From CBDFKK01 sp965248815 (GTDB taxonomy: Bacteria > Pseudomonadota > Alphaproteobacteria > SMXP01), in the NCBI GenBank assembly GCA_965248815.1, contig CBDFKK010000006.1, positions 62,001 through 126,000 of the forward strand: DNA of 64,000 nucleotides, written 5' to 3'. The position numbers and the translations under genes are program-made. This document shows positions 25,870 to 35,325 of the stretch, piece after piece; positions within the stretch are counted from its first letter, which is position 1, and each line of letters opens with the position of its first letter. Below the pieces are notes generated by a model. That model was not told where the DNA came from and did no database searches. It was given only the letters and a program-made list of their open reading frames with translations.

Positions 25870-27471
25870 CTAATAGGCGTTCCGGTGATACCAGCCCTTG
25901 ACGAGTGTGATGCAAAGGATTTTGAAGTCCAGCCACGGCGTCCAATTCTCGATATAATAAATGTCATGCTCGATACGAGCTTGCATCATGCGCAGTTCCG
26001 GCGTTTCGCCACGCCATCCATTGACTTGAGCCCACCCGGTAATTCCCGGCCTCACCTTGTGGCGCGCATAGTAACGATTGATAACCTTCGAATACTCCGT
26101 GTCGTGCTCGACGGCATGGGGACGAGGCCCGACGAGGGACATGCGCCCCCTCAGCACATCAAACAATTGCGGCAATTCATCGAGGCTGGTTCGCCTTAGA
26201 AACCAACCAAGACGTGTCACTCGCTCGTCTTGAGGTTTGGCCTGCGCGGCATGATCCCTCTCTGACGGGGTGTGGTGCATTGTGCGGAACTTGTGAATCC
26301 AGAAAACTTCATTGTTAAAGCCACACCTTTTTTGTCGGAAGAATACCGGTCCTGGGCTCTCAATTTTGATCGCCATGGCAACTGCGGCCAACAAGGGACC
26401 CGAAAACAACAAGAAGAGTGAGGCGAGGAATTTGTCCTGAAAGATCTTGAGAATTGCGCTCCAGTCGGAAATCGGAGTTGGTAATACCTTGAAAAGAGAT
26501 ACACCTTCCAAATTGCCGTGGCTGATCGTGCGAACGCGGTACGCGATGAGATCGGGTCCTAGCAAAATATTCACCGGCAGGTGAGAAAGGCGATTGATTA
26601 TCTCGCTTAGTCGCTCGTGGGCGGTCCAGGGCAACGTGATGATGACGTCGGTTACTTTCCCGTCGCGAACCCATTTCTCGAGATCCGAGGTATTCCCCAA
26701 TACCGGTTGACCGAACGCCAGCTCTCCGATGCGCTCGACTCGGTCATCAAATATTCCAAGCACTCGATGCCAGGTCTTATCTGATGCCATTAAGCGCTCA
26801 AGAAGCTGTTGTGCCTGCTCGGAAGCACCGAGCAACGCGACGCGTCGGCGAAGCTTAAGTCCCACCGACCAATGCTTCAAAACATAAATAAACGCTCCAT
26901 GAGCGATAAAAACGAGGCCGGCAGACAATGAAAAAGTTGAGAACACCCAAATACGTGAGAAATGCTCAGAAATCTTGAGACCAAAAGCCAAGCCCATAAA
27001 TAATAGAAAGACGATTGCGAGGACACCCAAGAGACGTCCGAGGCCCGCCGGCCACGCTGTCAATGTATCAAAGTCATAAGATCCGAATTTGCGGGCGAGA
27101 GATGCATACATTCCCAAAATGATCGTGAGTGCTCCGGCATACTCGATCGCATTGCCAAAACCCCAGCCAATGTACGTGAAGTAGACGATGAAACCGCTCA
27201 CAGCGATTAACAACGAATCCATTGCTTGTACGATGCCAAGTGCGAACCGCTCCGTACTGGTAAGTCGTATTCGCGACCGGACTGACAACTGAGCGTTAGG
27301 CGCTTCAACACCGACATCGGCCGGCTCGCTTTGTTCAGTGCGCGCCGTGCTCAATCCAGATTCTGCGAAGCCACGTGCAGAGTTTGACTGTTTCAGTGAC
27401 TCAAATGCAGACAGAGAACTTTGAGAGGGTACGCGCCGATTACTCGACAAGGCCTCTCCGACCTCTTTCAT
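25870..27471 (-). CDS. Undecaprenyl-phosphate glycosyl-1-phosphate transferase (WcaJ/ExoY type)
   Basis: The 533-residue polyprenyl-phosphate hexose-1-phosphate transferase starts exopolysaccharide repeat units on the inner membrane. A cytoplasmic N-terminus (about 90 residues), four helices and a CoA-binding-like fold (RVALLGASEQAQQLLERL) lead to a catalytic bacterial-sugar-transferase domain: FRQKRCGFNNEVFWIHKFRT, LRRTSLDELPQLFDVLRGRM, SLVGPRPHAVEHD and the terminal GITGWAQVNGWRG. The Asp-Glu pair in LDELPQ is the metal and catalytic site. Flanking genes are fragments of a kinase and a methyltransferase, so it is a survivor of a larger cluster. Confidence 0.9.
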   Translation of the reverse strand: MKEVGEALSSNRRVPSQSSLSAFESLKQSNSARGFAESGLSTARTEQSEPADVGVEAPNAQLSVRSRIRLTSTERFALGIVQAMDSLLIAVSGFIVYFTYIGWGFGNAIEYAGALTIILGMYASLARKFGSYDFDTLTAWPAGLGRLLGVLAIVFLLFMGLAFGLKISEHFSRIWVFSTFSLSAGLVFIAHGAFIYVLKHWSVGLKLRRRVALLGASEQAQQLLERLMASDKTWHRVLGIFDDRVERIGELAFGQPVLGNTSDLEKWVRDGKVTDVIITLPWTAHERLSEIINRLSHLPVNILLGPDLIAYRVRTISHGNLEGVSLFKVLPTPISDWSAILKIFQDKFLASLFLLFSGPLLAAVAMAIKIESPGPVFFRQKRCGFNNEVFWIHKFRTMHHTPSERDHAAQAKPQDERVTRLGWFLRRTSLDELPQLFDVLRGRMSLVGPRPHAVEHDTEYSKVINRYYARHKVRPGITGWAQVNGWRGETPELRMMQARIEHDIYYIENWTPWLDFKILCITLVKGWYHRNAY

Positions 27472-27773
27472 GATGGTTACGCCGCCTTACCATCGATTCA
27501 ATTACGATGACTCTGTCTAACATAAAAGAATCCGTATGCAACCGCCTGAGGATTCACACTGTGTTCAAACAATCCTGATCGTAAAATGTCTTGACGTGAC
27601 GATTAATCACTGCGCGTCGATGGCGTTAACAATCTGTTAACAATTCGAGCAAAGCAGAAAAGTGAAACCTTAGAGGCACTATTAGGTGTGATATGATGAT
27701 GAAAGTTCCGAAACTGAAACTAAAACGGAATCACGTTTGAAAATTGATTCGGCGTTTGGACAAATCAACGAAG
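27472..27773. promoter_or_regulatory. 302-bp AT-rich upstream region of the glycosyl transferase gene
   Basis: The stretch between the transferase start and IS copy B contains no coding frame worth calling. It is AT-richer than its surroundings and includes GTTAACAATCTGTTAACAAT, a directly repeated GTTAACAAT. It presumably carries the promoter of the transferase. No firm -35/-10 can be named. Confidence 0.4.
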
Positions 27774-27834
27774 AGAGGTGGTTCGGTTTGTTTGAACAAC
27801 TTTCGGACTGCGGATAAGTGGATTTCAGCCCCTG

Positions 27835-28665
27835 TTATGCCGCGACCGGGATTGGTTGCAGCACGTTGAAGTAAGCCTGATCGGGTGTCTGGCGGTCAAG
27901 CGATGAATGCGGTCTCTTGGTGTTGTAAAAGACCAAATATTTGCCGAGGGCGGCTCGGGCTTGTGGAACATTGCCATAGGCATGCAGATAGACCTCCTCG
28001 TATTTGACCGTGCGCCACAGCCGTTCAACAAAGACATTGTCCCGCCACGCTCCCTTGCCATCCATGCTGATGGCGATTTCAGCATCCTTCAGGATTTGTG
28101 TGAAAGCGATGGAGGTAAACTGCGAGCCCTGATCGGTGTTGAAGATGTCCGGCTTACCGTAACGGGCCAGTGCTTCTTCAACGGCTTCAATGCAAAAGTC
28201 TGCTTCCAGTGTGATAGAGAGCCGCCAGGACAGGACACGCCGGCTGAACCAGTCAACCACTGCGGCCAGATAAACAAAGCCCCGTGCCATTGGAATGTAG
28301 GTGATATCCATCGCCCAGACCTGATTGGGTTGGGTGACCGGCAGCTTACGCAACAGATAGGGATAGATTTTGTGGCCCGGTGCAGGCTTGGACGTGTTCG
28401 GGCGGCGATAAATAGCCTCAAGCCCCATACGCTTCATCAGTGTTGTGACGTGCAGGCGGCCAACCTTGTATCCTTCACCAAGCAATAGTCCCTGCAGCAT
28501 CCTGCTGCCTGCAAAGGGATAGTCGAGATGCAATTCATCAATCCGGCGCATCAGTGCCAGATCACCGACCGATACGGGACGGGGCTGATAATAGACGCTG
28601 CCCCGGCTGATCTTGAGCGCCTTGGCCTGACGGCTGAGCGAGAGTTTATGTTTGCGGTCGATCAT
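27835..28665 (-). CDS. IS3-family transposase OrfB, copy B
   Basis: The 276-residue integrase-core protein carries the DDE triad in VWAMDITYIPM, IFNTDQGSQFTS and DNVFVERLWRTVKYEEVY, ending with RPHSSLDRQTPDQAYF. Its ATG overlaps the OrfA stop (ATGA). The protein is the same as that of copy C, and the DNA differs by at least one silent base near the end. Confidence 0.93.
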   Translation of the reverse strand: MIDRKHKLSLSRQAKALKISRGSVYYQPRPVSVGDLALMRRIDELHLDYPFAGSRMLQGLLLGEGYKVGRLHVTTLMKRMGLEAIYRRPNTSKPAPGHKIYPYLLRKLPVTQPNQVWAMDITYIPMARGFVYLAAVVDWFSRRVLSWRLSITLEADFCIEAVEEALARYGKPDIFNTDQGSQFTSIAFTQILKDAEIAISMDGKGAWRDNVFVERLWRTVKYEEVYLHAYGNVPQARAALGKYLVFYNTKRPHSSLDRQTPDQAYFNVLQPIPVAA

Positions 28666-28973
28666 TTTCTTGCGCTCGGCAATCCCGCCTTGGTGAGCGC
28701 ATCGCCTAAAAAATCATTCTCAAGCGTCAGCTCCCCAATCTTGGCATGGAGCCTCTTCACATCAACACGGGGTGCAGGCAGCGGTGATTTACCCTCCCGC
28801 CCAAAAACACCCGCTGCACCCTCAAGGAGCTGATCTTTCCATTGCTTGATCTGGTTAGGATGAACATCAAACTGCTGAGCGAGTTCTCCCAATGTCTGCT
28901 CACCGCGAACGGCCGCAAGGGCCACCTTCGACTTGAACGCAGGTGTATGATTGCGACGTGGTCGTCTTGCCAT
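28662..28973 (-). CDS. IS3-family OrfA, copy B
   Basis: The 103-residue HTH protein MARRPRRNHTPAFKSKVALA begins at the ATG preceded by AGGAGATCCACT and overlaps OrfB by four bases. It contains the motif LGELAQQFDVHPNQIKQWK and a zipper helix. It is needed with OrfB for transposition. Confidence 0.9.
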   Translation of the reverse strand: MARRPRRNHTPAFKSKVALAAVRGEQTLGELAQQFDVHPNQIKQWKDQLLEGAAGVFGREGKSPLPAPRVDVKRLHAKIGELTLENDFLGDALTKAGLPSARK

Positions 28974-29059
28974 AGTGGATCTCCTGTTGCCGGCGATCAT
29001 GCCGCCTACAGGCCAAAATTCCACTTATCTCAACTGTGCAGATTTCCCGAGCCACCTCT

Positions 29060-29480
29060 ATTGAATTTTTTGAAGTGGCTTAAGCCTAACGGATCCCTAA
29101 TTCTGCAGATACCTGATCGTGACTCGGTATATGGTTTCATTATGCGAATGACGCCCTATTGGATGCACGTTTTTTACAAGCGCAATATTATGGGCGTCCC
29201 CAAGGCCGGTAAACCTGGTCACGGGCCATATCCGACGTGTCACGACGAAATCATAGCGCGCCGGGCGCTTTACGATTTTGCATCACGGCATAACCTAAGT
29301 ATTCGGGCTGAATATGGCTTTGGAAATTTACCGGCTATGCAGCGCCTCTTTACTAGATTTGTGAATGCCCTCTCGCTCGGGAAGCTCGCACATGAACATA
29401 CAAATCTTATGTTCATCTTCGAACGCATAGATGACGCCGTGAGTGCCGACGTTACGAGTGATAATGCTCGTGTCGCATGA
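29060..29480 (+). pseudogene. SAM-dependent methyltransferase, C-terminal remnant
   Basis: Immediately right of IS copy B an open frame reads LKWLKPNGSLILQIPDRDSV (motif of the class I methyltransferase beta-5 strand), then PYWMHVFYKRNIMG and a long C-terminal region to VTSDNARVA. The SAM-binding N-terminal half is missing and is not found on the other side of the IS. It may come from a polysaccharide cluster. Confidence 0.7.
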
Positions 29481-29630
29481 TTTAGGTGCTTCCCGATTCT
29501 GAAGTTTCATCCGATTCCGTCACAATCGTTGGCCCGGTCCAGACGTCAAACCTGCCAAGTTCTTCGTGGCAACAGGTGACAAAGGCGTGTAGGGTCGCGC
29601 CGCGCCGCGGTGCGGCATGCGAGAACAGCC

Positions 29631-30593
29631 ATGGCCCCAAGAATTTTCATAGACGGTGACGCCGGCACAGCCGGCTTGCAAATCCGGGCGCGTCTTGACG
29701 GCCGCCAGGATCTGGACGTCATTGCGCTGCTCGATGCGGACCGCAAGGACCGGGCTAAACGCGCTGAAATGTTGAATGCCGCTGACTTGGTCATTTTGTG
29801 TCTGCCCGATGACGCGGCACGGGAAGCTATTGCTCTTATCGACAGTGCCGACGTTCGCGTTATTGATGCAAGCACGGCTCATCGCGTGGATCCGGCATGG
29901 GTATTCGGCTTTCCCGAGATGGCGGAAGGTCAGTCCGCGAAAATCGCGTCATCTAAGCGGGTCAGCAATCCGGGTTGCTATTCCACAGGCGCCATTGCGC
30001 TTTTGCGGCCGCTCGTTGCCAAGGGCATCTTGGCGCCCGATCGCAGTATCAATATTCATGCCGTGTCCGGCTATTCAGGAGGCGGCCGCAAGCTGATCGA
30101 GAGTTTTGAAAAGAAAGGGGCTATGGATCCCATTGCGAGTGCTTATTACCTTTACGGTCTTTCATTGAAGCACAAGCATGTACCGGAGATCATGGTCGAT
30201 AGTCTTTTGACAAAGACGCCTCTCTTCGTGCCGAGCGTGGGCCGCTTCCGTCAAGGCATGATCGTGCAAGTGCCACTTCATGTTGGTGATCTTTCGGGCG
30301 TCGCCGATACCGATGAGATTCACGCCATCTACAATGACTGGTATGCCGAGCAAACTTATGTCGAAGTCGCGCCGCGACAGAGTCAATCGATTGATCGGCT
30401 TGATCCAGAAGAGCTCAACGGCACGAACATGCTCAGACTTCACGTCTTCGGCGAACCTGAAGCGGGCCTTGTTTTGCTCGCCGCTCAGCTTGACAATTTA
30501 GGCAAGGGTGCGGCCGGCGCGGCGGTGCAAAATCTTAATCTCATGCTTGGCCTCGACAAGCATGCAGGCCTTCGAGAAAAGTTTTCAGCCTAG
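29631..30593 (+). CDS. argC: N-acetyl-gamma-glutamyl-phosphate reductase, type 2
   Basis: The 320-residue NADPH-dependent enzyme of arginine synthesis reduces N-acetylglutamyl-5-phosphate to the semialdehyde in the cytoplasm. The nucleotide-binding start, IFIDGDAGTAGLQIRARL, and the catalytic cysteine in SNPGCYSTGAIALLRPL are clear. HAVSGYSGGGRKLIE and the late SVGRFRQGM are also family-like. The length is that of the short type 2 ArgC. I chose ATG 29631 because the conserved sequence begins right after it. The upstream flank is rearranged DNA, and the Clp-like gene converges on it 190 bases away. Confidence 0.93.
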   Translation: MAPRIFIDGDAGTAGLQIRARLDGRQDLDVIALLDADRKDRAKRAEMLNAADLVILCLPDDAAREAIALIDSADVRVIDASTAHRVDPAWVFGFPEMAEGQSAKIASSKRVSNPGCYSTGAIALLRPLVAKGILAPDRSINIHAVSGYSGGGRKLIESFEKKGAMDPIASAYYLYGLSLKHKHVPEIMVDSLLTKTPLFVPSVGRFRQGMIVQVPLHVGDLSGVADTDEIHAIYNDWYAEQTYVEVAPRQSQSIDRLDPEELNGTNMLRLHVFGEPEAGLVLLAAQLDNLGKGAAGAAVQNLNLMLGLDKHAGLREKFSA

Positions 30594-30786
30594 TTTGATC
30601 TGTTTACGATCATGACTGTGTAATGCTCGTATCGATACGGGCGCACAGGAGTTGATGAAACGCTTTCGGTTTGAGCGTGTCGGCGCGCCGGGACGTGGTA
30701 TCGGTCATGTAGTCGCGCACCACGAAGGGCTTCAGATCGTAACGTCGGACCACACCGTCTTGGGCATTTGGCGCATCCGCCCAGGA

Positions 30787-33354
30787 TCACGCCATCAATT
30801 GGGCAAGCTCGCGGTTTTCGGCAACGGAGTTCGCGTTTTGAAGAATGAGGTCGGAGCCCGCGACTTCAACGCGTGAGCGAATACGGCCGCCCAGTTGTCC
30901 TTCGCGCTTGAGGGCGCGGTGGTTGGCAAAGTTGACAGACCCGGACTCGTCGGTCCAAGGCGCGACCCGCACGCGTGCCACGGAGCTGTGCTTGTCTTGG
31001 CGCAGCCGGTGGTGACCTGATTCCAATTTCAAATATCCGTAGGGATAATGGCCGCGAACCGCGATCATGACGGGTTCATCGCCGCCGACGGGCTCGCGAA
31101 TAATTTCGACCTTTAGATCACGCCACAGCGCCCACTTTATATACATCTCAACGACGAGTTCGCGCGCGCTCGCCGTCGAGCCGAGCGGGGCGATTTCAAT
31201 GAGCGCGTCCCATTCGCCCTCGCGTCCCATAATCACCAGCTCCCGATGGGCCGTCTCAAGGCGATTGCCGTGACGGACCGCATCGCCGGCGAGGCGTTCG
31301 AAATCGCGCCGCGTCCCAGCGCTGACGAGACCCTCTTCCAGATTGTCTGCGTCTTCACGCAAACGATCGAGCCGCGATACAATCTCCAGAAGCTGGGCGT
31401 GGTTCGACATGATCCGGCCTGCTTCCTCGGTGTCTTGCCAGAATGTGTGATCGCGCCTGAGCTCGTCGATTCGCTCAATTTCCGCGAATATCGAGTCTTC
31501 TTCGACGGCAATAGACATGGCGTTGCACGAGTCGCGGGCATCGGCGATCAGCGCGGCAATCTCGTCGCGGGTATAGCGGCGTCCGTCGGCTGATTTAACG
31601 GGCTCACGATCCCGCCTGAGCGCTCGGCTTTCCGCTGTATCGACAATGCCGACACGAATACGGCCATCGCGCAGACTGGCCTTTAATATGCTCGCCGGTT
31701 CGACGTTGCGCTCCATCAAAAGTGTTGCGATGGGTACGATAATCAATCTTTGAATTTCGCGCTTGAGCGCCCGCGCGCCGTAGCGCGCATCGAAGCCTTG
31801 ATCCACGACATGATCGATCACATCGTCGGGAATATCGATCGCTAAATTTCGATCGACAATGCCTTCGCGATTGAGAATTTCTTTGAGCTCGATGCGTGCA
31901 ATGCGGGTCACTTGATCCCGCGTTAGCGCATGGAACGGCACCACATGTTGAAAGCGGTTGAGGAACTCCGGCCGAAATGCTGCCTCCAGTGCCTCCTGCA
32001 TCCGGTTGCGCGCTTCAGATTCTCGATCAGCCCCGAAACCGATGCTGGGCCGCTCGGCTTCCCGTGCGCCGATATTTGAGGTCGCAATGATGATCGTATT
32101 TCTAAAATTGACCGGTTGACCTGTGGGCGGTGTCAGGCGGCCTTCATCCAAAACCTGAAGCAGGAGGTCCCAAATATTGTGGTGCGCTTTTTCCAATTCA
32201 TCGAGCAGCACAACCTGAAACGGATGGGCACGCACCGGATCGACGAGGCGCCCGGGCTTGTTTGAATCGTTGGGATCGCCAACCAGCATTTCGAAGGCGT
32301 GATAGTCCTTAAATTCGGACAAGTCGAAGCGGAGCAGACGGCGCTGACTACCAAATAGGAAAGTTGCAAGCGCGCGTGCGAGTTCCGTCTTGCCAACGCC
32401 CGTTGGTCCCACAAACAAAAAAGTTCCGATCGGCCGAGCACGATCTTGTAGCCCAGCCTTGAACAGGGCGATGGTTTCTACGACCGCGTCAATGGCCTGC
32501 TCCTGACCGACCAAGCGCTCGCGAAACCATTCGCGAATTTCGTTGGCAGGTTTGGTCTCGTGGGGCGAAACAACGAACAGCGGCAGGCCCGAATAAAGCG
32601 AAAACACCCTCTCGATAAAGCGGGGCGTGATCGGTTCGTCGCCTTCTTCCTGGGCGTGATAATCGCGGACCTGGGAGAGCAGGCGCAGCGCCGGTCCCGG
32701 CCCGGGGGAGGCGGCTTGAAAGTCTGCGCAGAGCTTCATGGCGCGTCCCCGCGCGGCGGCGTCGAGATCAAGGCCCTTGCGTTCCGCTTCGGTGGCTACG
32801 ATCTCCGCGATTTGGTCTGTCGCCAGGGGCGAGACGGTAATGTTGTCGAACAGCGTCGTGAATTGCGGGGTTGCCTGTAGGGCGTCTAGCATTTCCGGCG
32901 TCAGCTCGCCGACCAATTGTACCTCGCCGTCTTGGAGGTACGGGCGTATGGCGTCTAGCAGAGTATTGTGGCTTTTAGCCGTGCGCCCGGCGCTGGACAA
33001 GTTCCAAATATCGTTTAGAAACAAGACAGTCTTAGACGTCTTTGCAGCATTCATAATGCGCGCAACTTTGGTTTCCCATTCGCCTAAATATTTCGTTCCA
33101 GCCAAAAATTGAGCGATGCTGAACTCGCGAATACGGCCGTGATTCCGATCGTGCAGCTCTGCAGCGACGCCGTGAACCACAGCAGTTTTACCCACGCCCG
33201 TGGGCCCGACGAGCAGCACCGACCGCTTGCGGCCAAGTGACTCTATAACCCGCGCAATTTCGGCATCGCGATAGCGCGTTGCTCCCTGGGATTTCTTGCC
33301 AAGGACGCGGCCTTCTTTAATGGCGTTTTTGTAGGCGTCTTCGGTGTGACTCAT
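30787..33354 (-). CDS. ClpA/C-like double AAA+ ATPase fused to RF2-like domains without GGQ
   Basis: The 855-residue protein lacks the Clp N domain. AAA1 has Walker A GPTGVGKTAVV (about 50), a Tyr pore loop AGTKYLGEW (88) and a weakened Walker B, VLFLNDIW (Asn and Asp for Asp-Glu). AAA2 has Walker A GPTGVGKTEL (316), Walker B VVLLDELEKAH (381), an altered pore loop without GYVG and FRPEFLNRF (461). SIGFGAD (437) sits where ClpA/ClpC carry the ClpP-binding loop. From about 627 it matches release factor 2 domain 1 (DHTFWQDTEEAGRIMS) and the PCRF core (ELVVEMYIKWALWRDLKVEI, HYPYGYLKLESGHHRLRQ), but no GGQ follows. This suggests an unfoldase directed to ribosomes. ATG 33354 is preferred over TTG 33369. 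Confidence 0.85.
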   Translation of the reverse strand: MSHTEDAYKNAIKEGRVLGKKSQGATRYRDAEIARVIESLGRKRSVLLVGPTGVGKTAVVHGVAAELHDRNHGRIREFSIAQFLAGTKYLGEWETKVARIMNAAKTSKTVLFLNDIWNLSSAGRTAKSHNTLLDAIRPYLQDGEVQLVGELTPEMLDALQATPQFTTLFDNITVSPLATDQIAEIVATEAERKGLDLDAAARGRAMKLCADFQAASPGPGPALRLLSQVRDYHAQEEGDEPITPRFIERVFSLYSGLPLFVVSPHETKPANEIREWFRERLVGQEQAIDAVVETIALFKAGLQDRARPIGTFLFVGPTGVGKTELARALATFLFGSQRRLLRFDLSEFKDYHAFEMLVGDPNDSNKPGRLVDPVRAHPFQVVLLDELEKAHHNIWDLLLQVLDEGRLTPPTGQPVNFRNTIIIATSNIGAREAERPSIGFGADRESEARNRMQEALEAAFRPEFLNRFQHVVPFHALTRDQVTRIARIELKEILNREGIVDRNLAIDIPDDVIDHVVDQGFDARYGARALKREIQRLIIVPIATLLMERNVEPASILKASLRDGRIRVGIVDTAESRALRRDREPVKSADGRRYTRDEIAALIADARDSCNAMSIAVEEDSIFAEIERIDELRRDHTFWQDTEEAGRIMSNHAQLLEIVSRLDRLREDADNLEEGLVSAGTRRDFERLAGDAVRHGNRLETAHRELVIMGREGEWDALIEIAPLGSTASARELVVEMYIKWALWRDLKVEIIREPVGGDEPVMIAVRGHYPYGYLKLESGHHRLRQDKHSSVARVRVAPWTDESGSVNFANHRALKREGQLGGRIRSRVEVAGSDLILQNANSVAENRELAQLMA

Positions 33355-33553
33355 GAGAATATCAGCCAATGGGGTTCGCTATTAGAATAACCCAGGCCTT
33401 GTCGGAACCCAATGAGCCATTGATGGCGCCTTAGCCTCTACTATGCCCACGATAGCTTGCTCGGCTAAACTCACCGCTGAGACATGCGGCCCTTTACTCC
33501 AGCTGTCGTCAGTACATTGGCAGTCTTGAGGTATTCCCAGACAGGAAAGCGCG

Positions 33554-34006
33554 ATGAAACTAAAGATACCGCCTCCGATTGTCGGACTCATCTTTGCCGC
33601 TCTCATGTGGGCCGTTGACAGCCTTTTTCCTACCATCGCGATTGACTTCCCTGGCCAGCGCGTCTTGTCGGCGCTTTTTGTCGGGTTCGGCTTTGCCATC
33701 GCTTTCGCGGCTTTTTTCTCATTCAGGAAAGCTGGCACGACGGTTGATCCACTTGCTCCGGAGAAGGCAACTCAAATTGTGCGCGGCGGCGTATTCCGCT
33801 TGAGCCGCAATCCTATGTATCTAGGGTTGGCGTTGCTTTTGGTGGCCTGCGCCATCTGGATGGGAAATATCTTCAATGTCGTGACGTTCTTTCTGTTCGT
33901 CGCTTATTTGACGGTGTTTCAAATCAGACCGGAAGAACAAGCACTCACTGAACTCTTCGGTTCCGATTATGAGTCCTACCGTGAGGAAGTGCGGCGCTGG
34001 ATCTGA
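33554..34006 (+). CDS. Isoprenylcysteine carboxyl methyltransferase-like membrane protein
   Basis: The 150-residue protein has four membrane segments and the ICMT/PEMT-like C-terminal signature: RGGVFRLSRNPMYLGLALLL, then FQIRPEEQALTELFGSDYES YR-type ending in EVRRWI. Members methylate isoprenylcysteines or lipids with SAM at the inner membrane, and bacterial substrates are mostly unknown. It follows the divergent Clp-like gene and precedes IS copy C, with no evident operon partner. Confidence 0.85.
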   Translation: MKLKIPPPIVGLIFAALMWAVDSLFPTIAIDFPGQRVLSALFVGFGFAIAFAAFFSFRKAGTTVDPLAPEKATQIVRGGVFRLSRNPMYLGLALLLVACAIWMGNIFNVVTFFLFVAYLTVFQIRPEEQALTELFGSDYESYREEVRRWI

Positions 34007-34186
34007 CAGGGTCATGCAGAACGATTGGGGAATAGATCCAGGTCAAACCGCGAATGCTCACACCGTCCTATCGCGATAGGGCGTTCAAAAGTGCGTGTGG
34101 AGAGGTGGCTCGGGAAATCTGCACAGTTGAGATAAGTGGAATTTTGGCCTGTAGGCGGCATGATCGCCGGCAACAGGAGATCCACT

Positions 34187-34498
34187 ATGGCAAGACGACC
34201 ACGTCGCAATCATACACCTGCGTTCAAGTCGAAGGTGGCCCTTGCGGCCGTTCGCGGTGAGCAGACATTGGGAGAACTCGCTCAGCAGTTTGATGTTCAT
34301 CCTAACCAGATCAAGCAATGGAAAGATCAGCTCCTTGAGGGTGCAGCGGGTGTTTTTGGGCGGGAGGGTAAATCACCGCTGCCTGCACCCCGTGTTGATG
34401 TGAAGAGGCTCCATGCCAAGATTGGGGAGCTGACGCTTGAGAATGATTTTTTAGGCGATGCGCTCACCAAGGCGGGATTGCCGAGCGCAAGAAAATGA
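34187..34498 (+). CDS. IS3-family OrfA, copy C
   Basis: The 103-residue helix-turn-helix protein is the same as copy B OrfA. The ATG is preceded by AGGAGATCCACT, and the stop overlaps the OrfB start by four bases, which suggests coupled translation or frameshifting to make OrfAB. Confidence 0.9.
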   Translation: MARRPRRNHTPAFKSKVALAAVRGEQTLGELAQQFDVHPNQIKQWKDQLLEGAAGVFGREGKSPLPAPRVDVKRLHAKIGELTLENDFLGDALTKAGLPSARK

Positions 34499-35325
34499 TC
34501 GACCGCAAACATAAACTCTCGCTCAGCCGTCAGGCCAAGGCGCTCAAGATCAGCCGGGGCAGCGTCTATTATCAGCCCCGTCCCGTATCGGTCGGTGATC
34601 TGGCACTGATGCGCCGGATTGATGAATTGCATCTCGACTATCCCTTTGCAGGCAGCAGGATGCTGCAGGGACTATTGCTTGGTGAAGGATACAAGGTTGG
34701 CCGCCTGCACGTCACAACACTGATGAAGCGTATGGGGCTTGAGGCTATTTATCGCCGCCCGAACACGTCCAAGCCTGCACCGGGCCACAAAATCTATCCC
34801 TATCTGTTGCGTAAGCTGCCGGTCACCCAACCCAATCAGGTCTGGGCGATGGATATCACCTACATTCCAATGGCACGGGGCTTTGTTTATCTGGCCGCAG
34901 TGGTTGACTGGTTCAGCCGGCGTGTCCTGTCCTGGCGGCTCTCTATCACACTGGAAGCAGACTTTTGCATTGAAGCCGTTGAAGAAGCACTGGCCCGTTA
35001 CGGTAAGCCGGACATCTTCAACACCGATCAGGGCTCGCAGTTTACCTCCATCGCTTTCACACAAATCCTGAAGGATGCTGAAATCGCCATCAGCATGGAT
35101 GGCAAGGGAGCGTGGCGGGACAATGTCTTTGTTGAACGGCTGTGGCGCACGGTCAAATACGAGGAGGTCTATCTGCATGCCTATGGCAATGTTCCACAAG
35201 CCCGAGCCGCCCTCGGCAAATATTTGGTCTTTTATAACACCAAGAGACCGCATTCATCGCTTGACCGCCAGACACCCGATCAGGCTTACTTCAACGTGCT
35301 GCAACCAATCCCGGTCGCGGCATAA
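34495..35325 (+). CDS. IS3-family transposase OrfB, copy C
   Basis: The 276-residue DDE transposase has catalytic residues in VWAMDITYIPM, IFNTDQGSQFTS and NVFVERLWRTV. It begins with the HTH-like MIDRKHKLSLSRQAKALKIS. It is complete and paired with OrfA. Confidence 0.93.
   Translation: MIDRKHKLSLSRQAKALKISRGSVYYQPRPVSVGDLALMRRIDELHLDYPFAGSRMLQGLLLGEGYKVGRLHVTTLMKRMGLEAIYRRPNTSKPAPGHKIYPYLLRKLPVTQPNQVWAMDITYIPMARGFVYLAAVVDWFSRRVLSWRLSITLEADFCIEAVEEALARYGKPDIFNTDQGSQFTSIAFTQILKDAEIAISMDGKGAWRDNVFVERLWRTVKYEEVYLHAYGNVPQARAALGKYLVFYNTKRPHSSLDRQTPDQAYFNVLQPIPVAA

Larger units (their letters stand above)
27774..29059 (-). mobile_element. IS3-family element copy B, complete, 1286 bp
   Basis: The same length and termini as copy C are present: the outer ends are AGAGGTGGTTCGGTTTGTTT at 27774 and, read inward from 29059, AGAGGTGGCTCGGG. 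Both ORFs are intact. The flanking trinucleotides differ (AAG and ATT), so there is no target duplication. This copy marks a recombination or deletion junction and not a simple insertion. Confidence 0.93.

Noticed and set aside
27907..28488. 193-codon frame antisense to the IS transposase, seen in both full copies
   Set aside because: It repeats only because the IS repeats. The sense strand encodes a clear DDE transposase.
30652..30876. 74-codon frame between argC and the Clp-like gene
   Set aside because: Its second half is antisense to the Clp-like gene and no family-like pattern or convincing ribosome site is seen.
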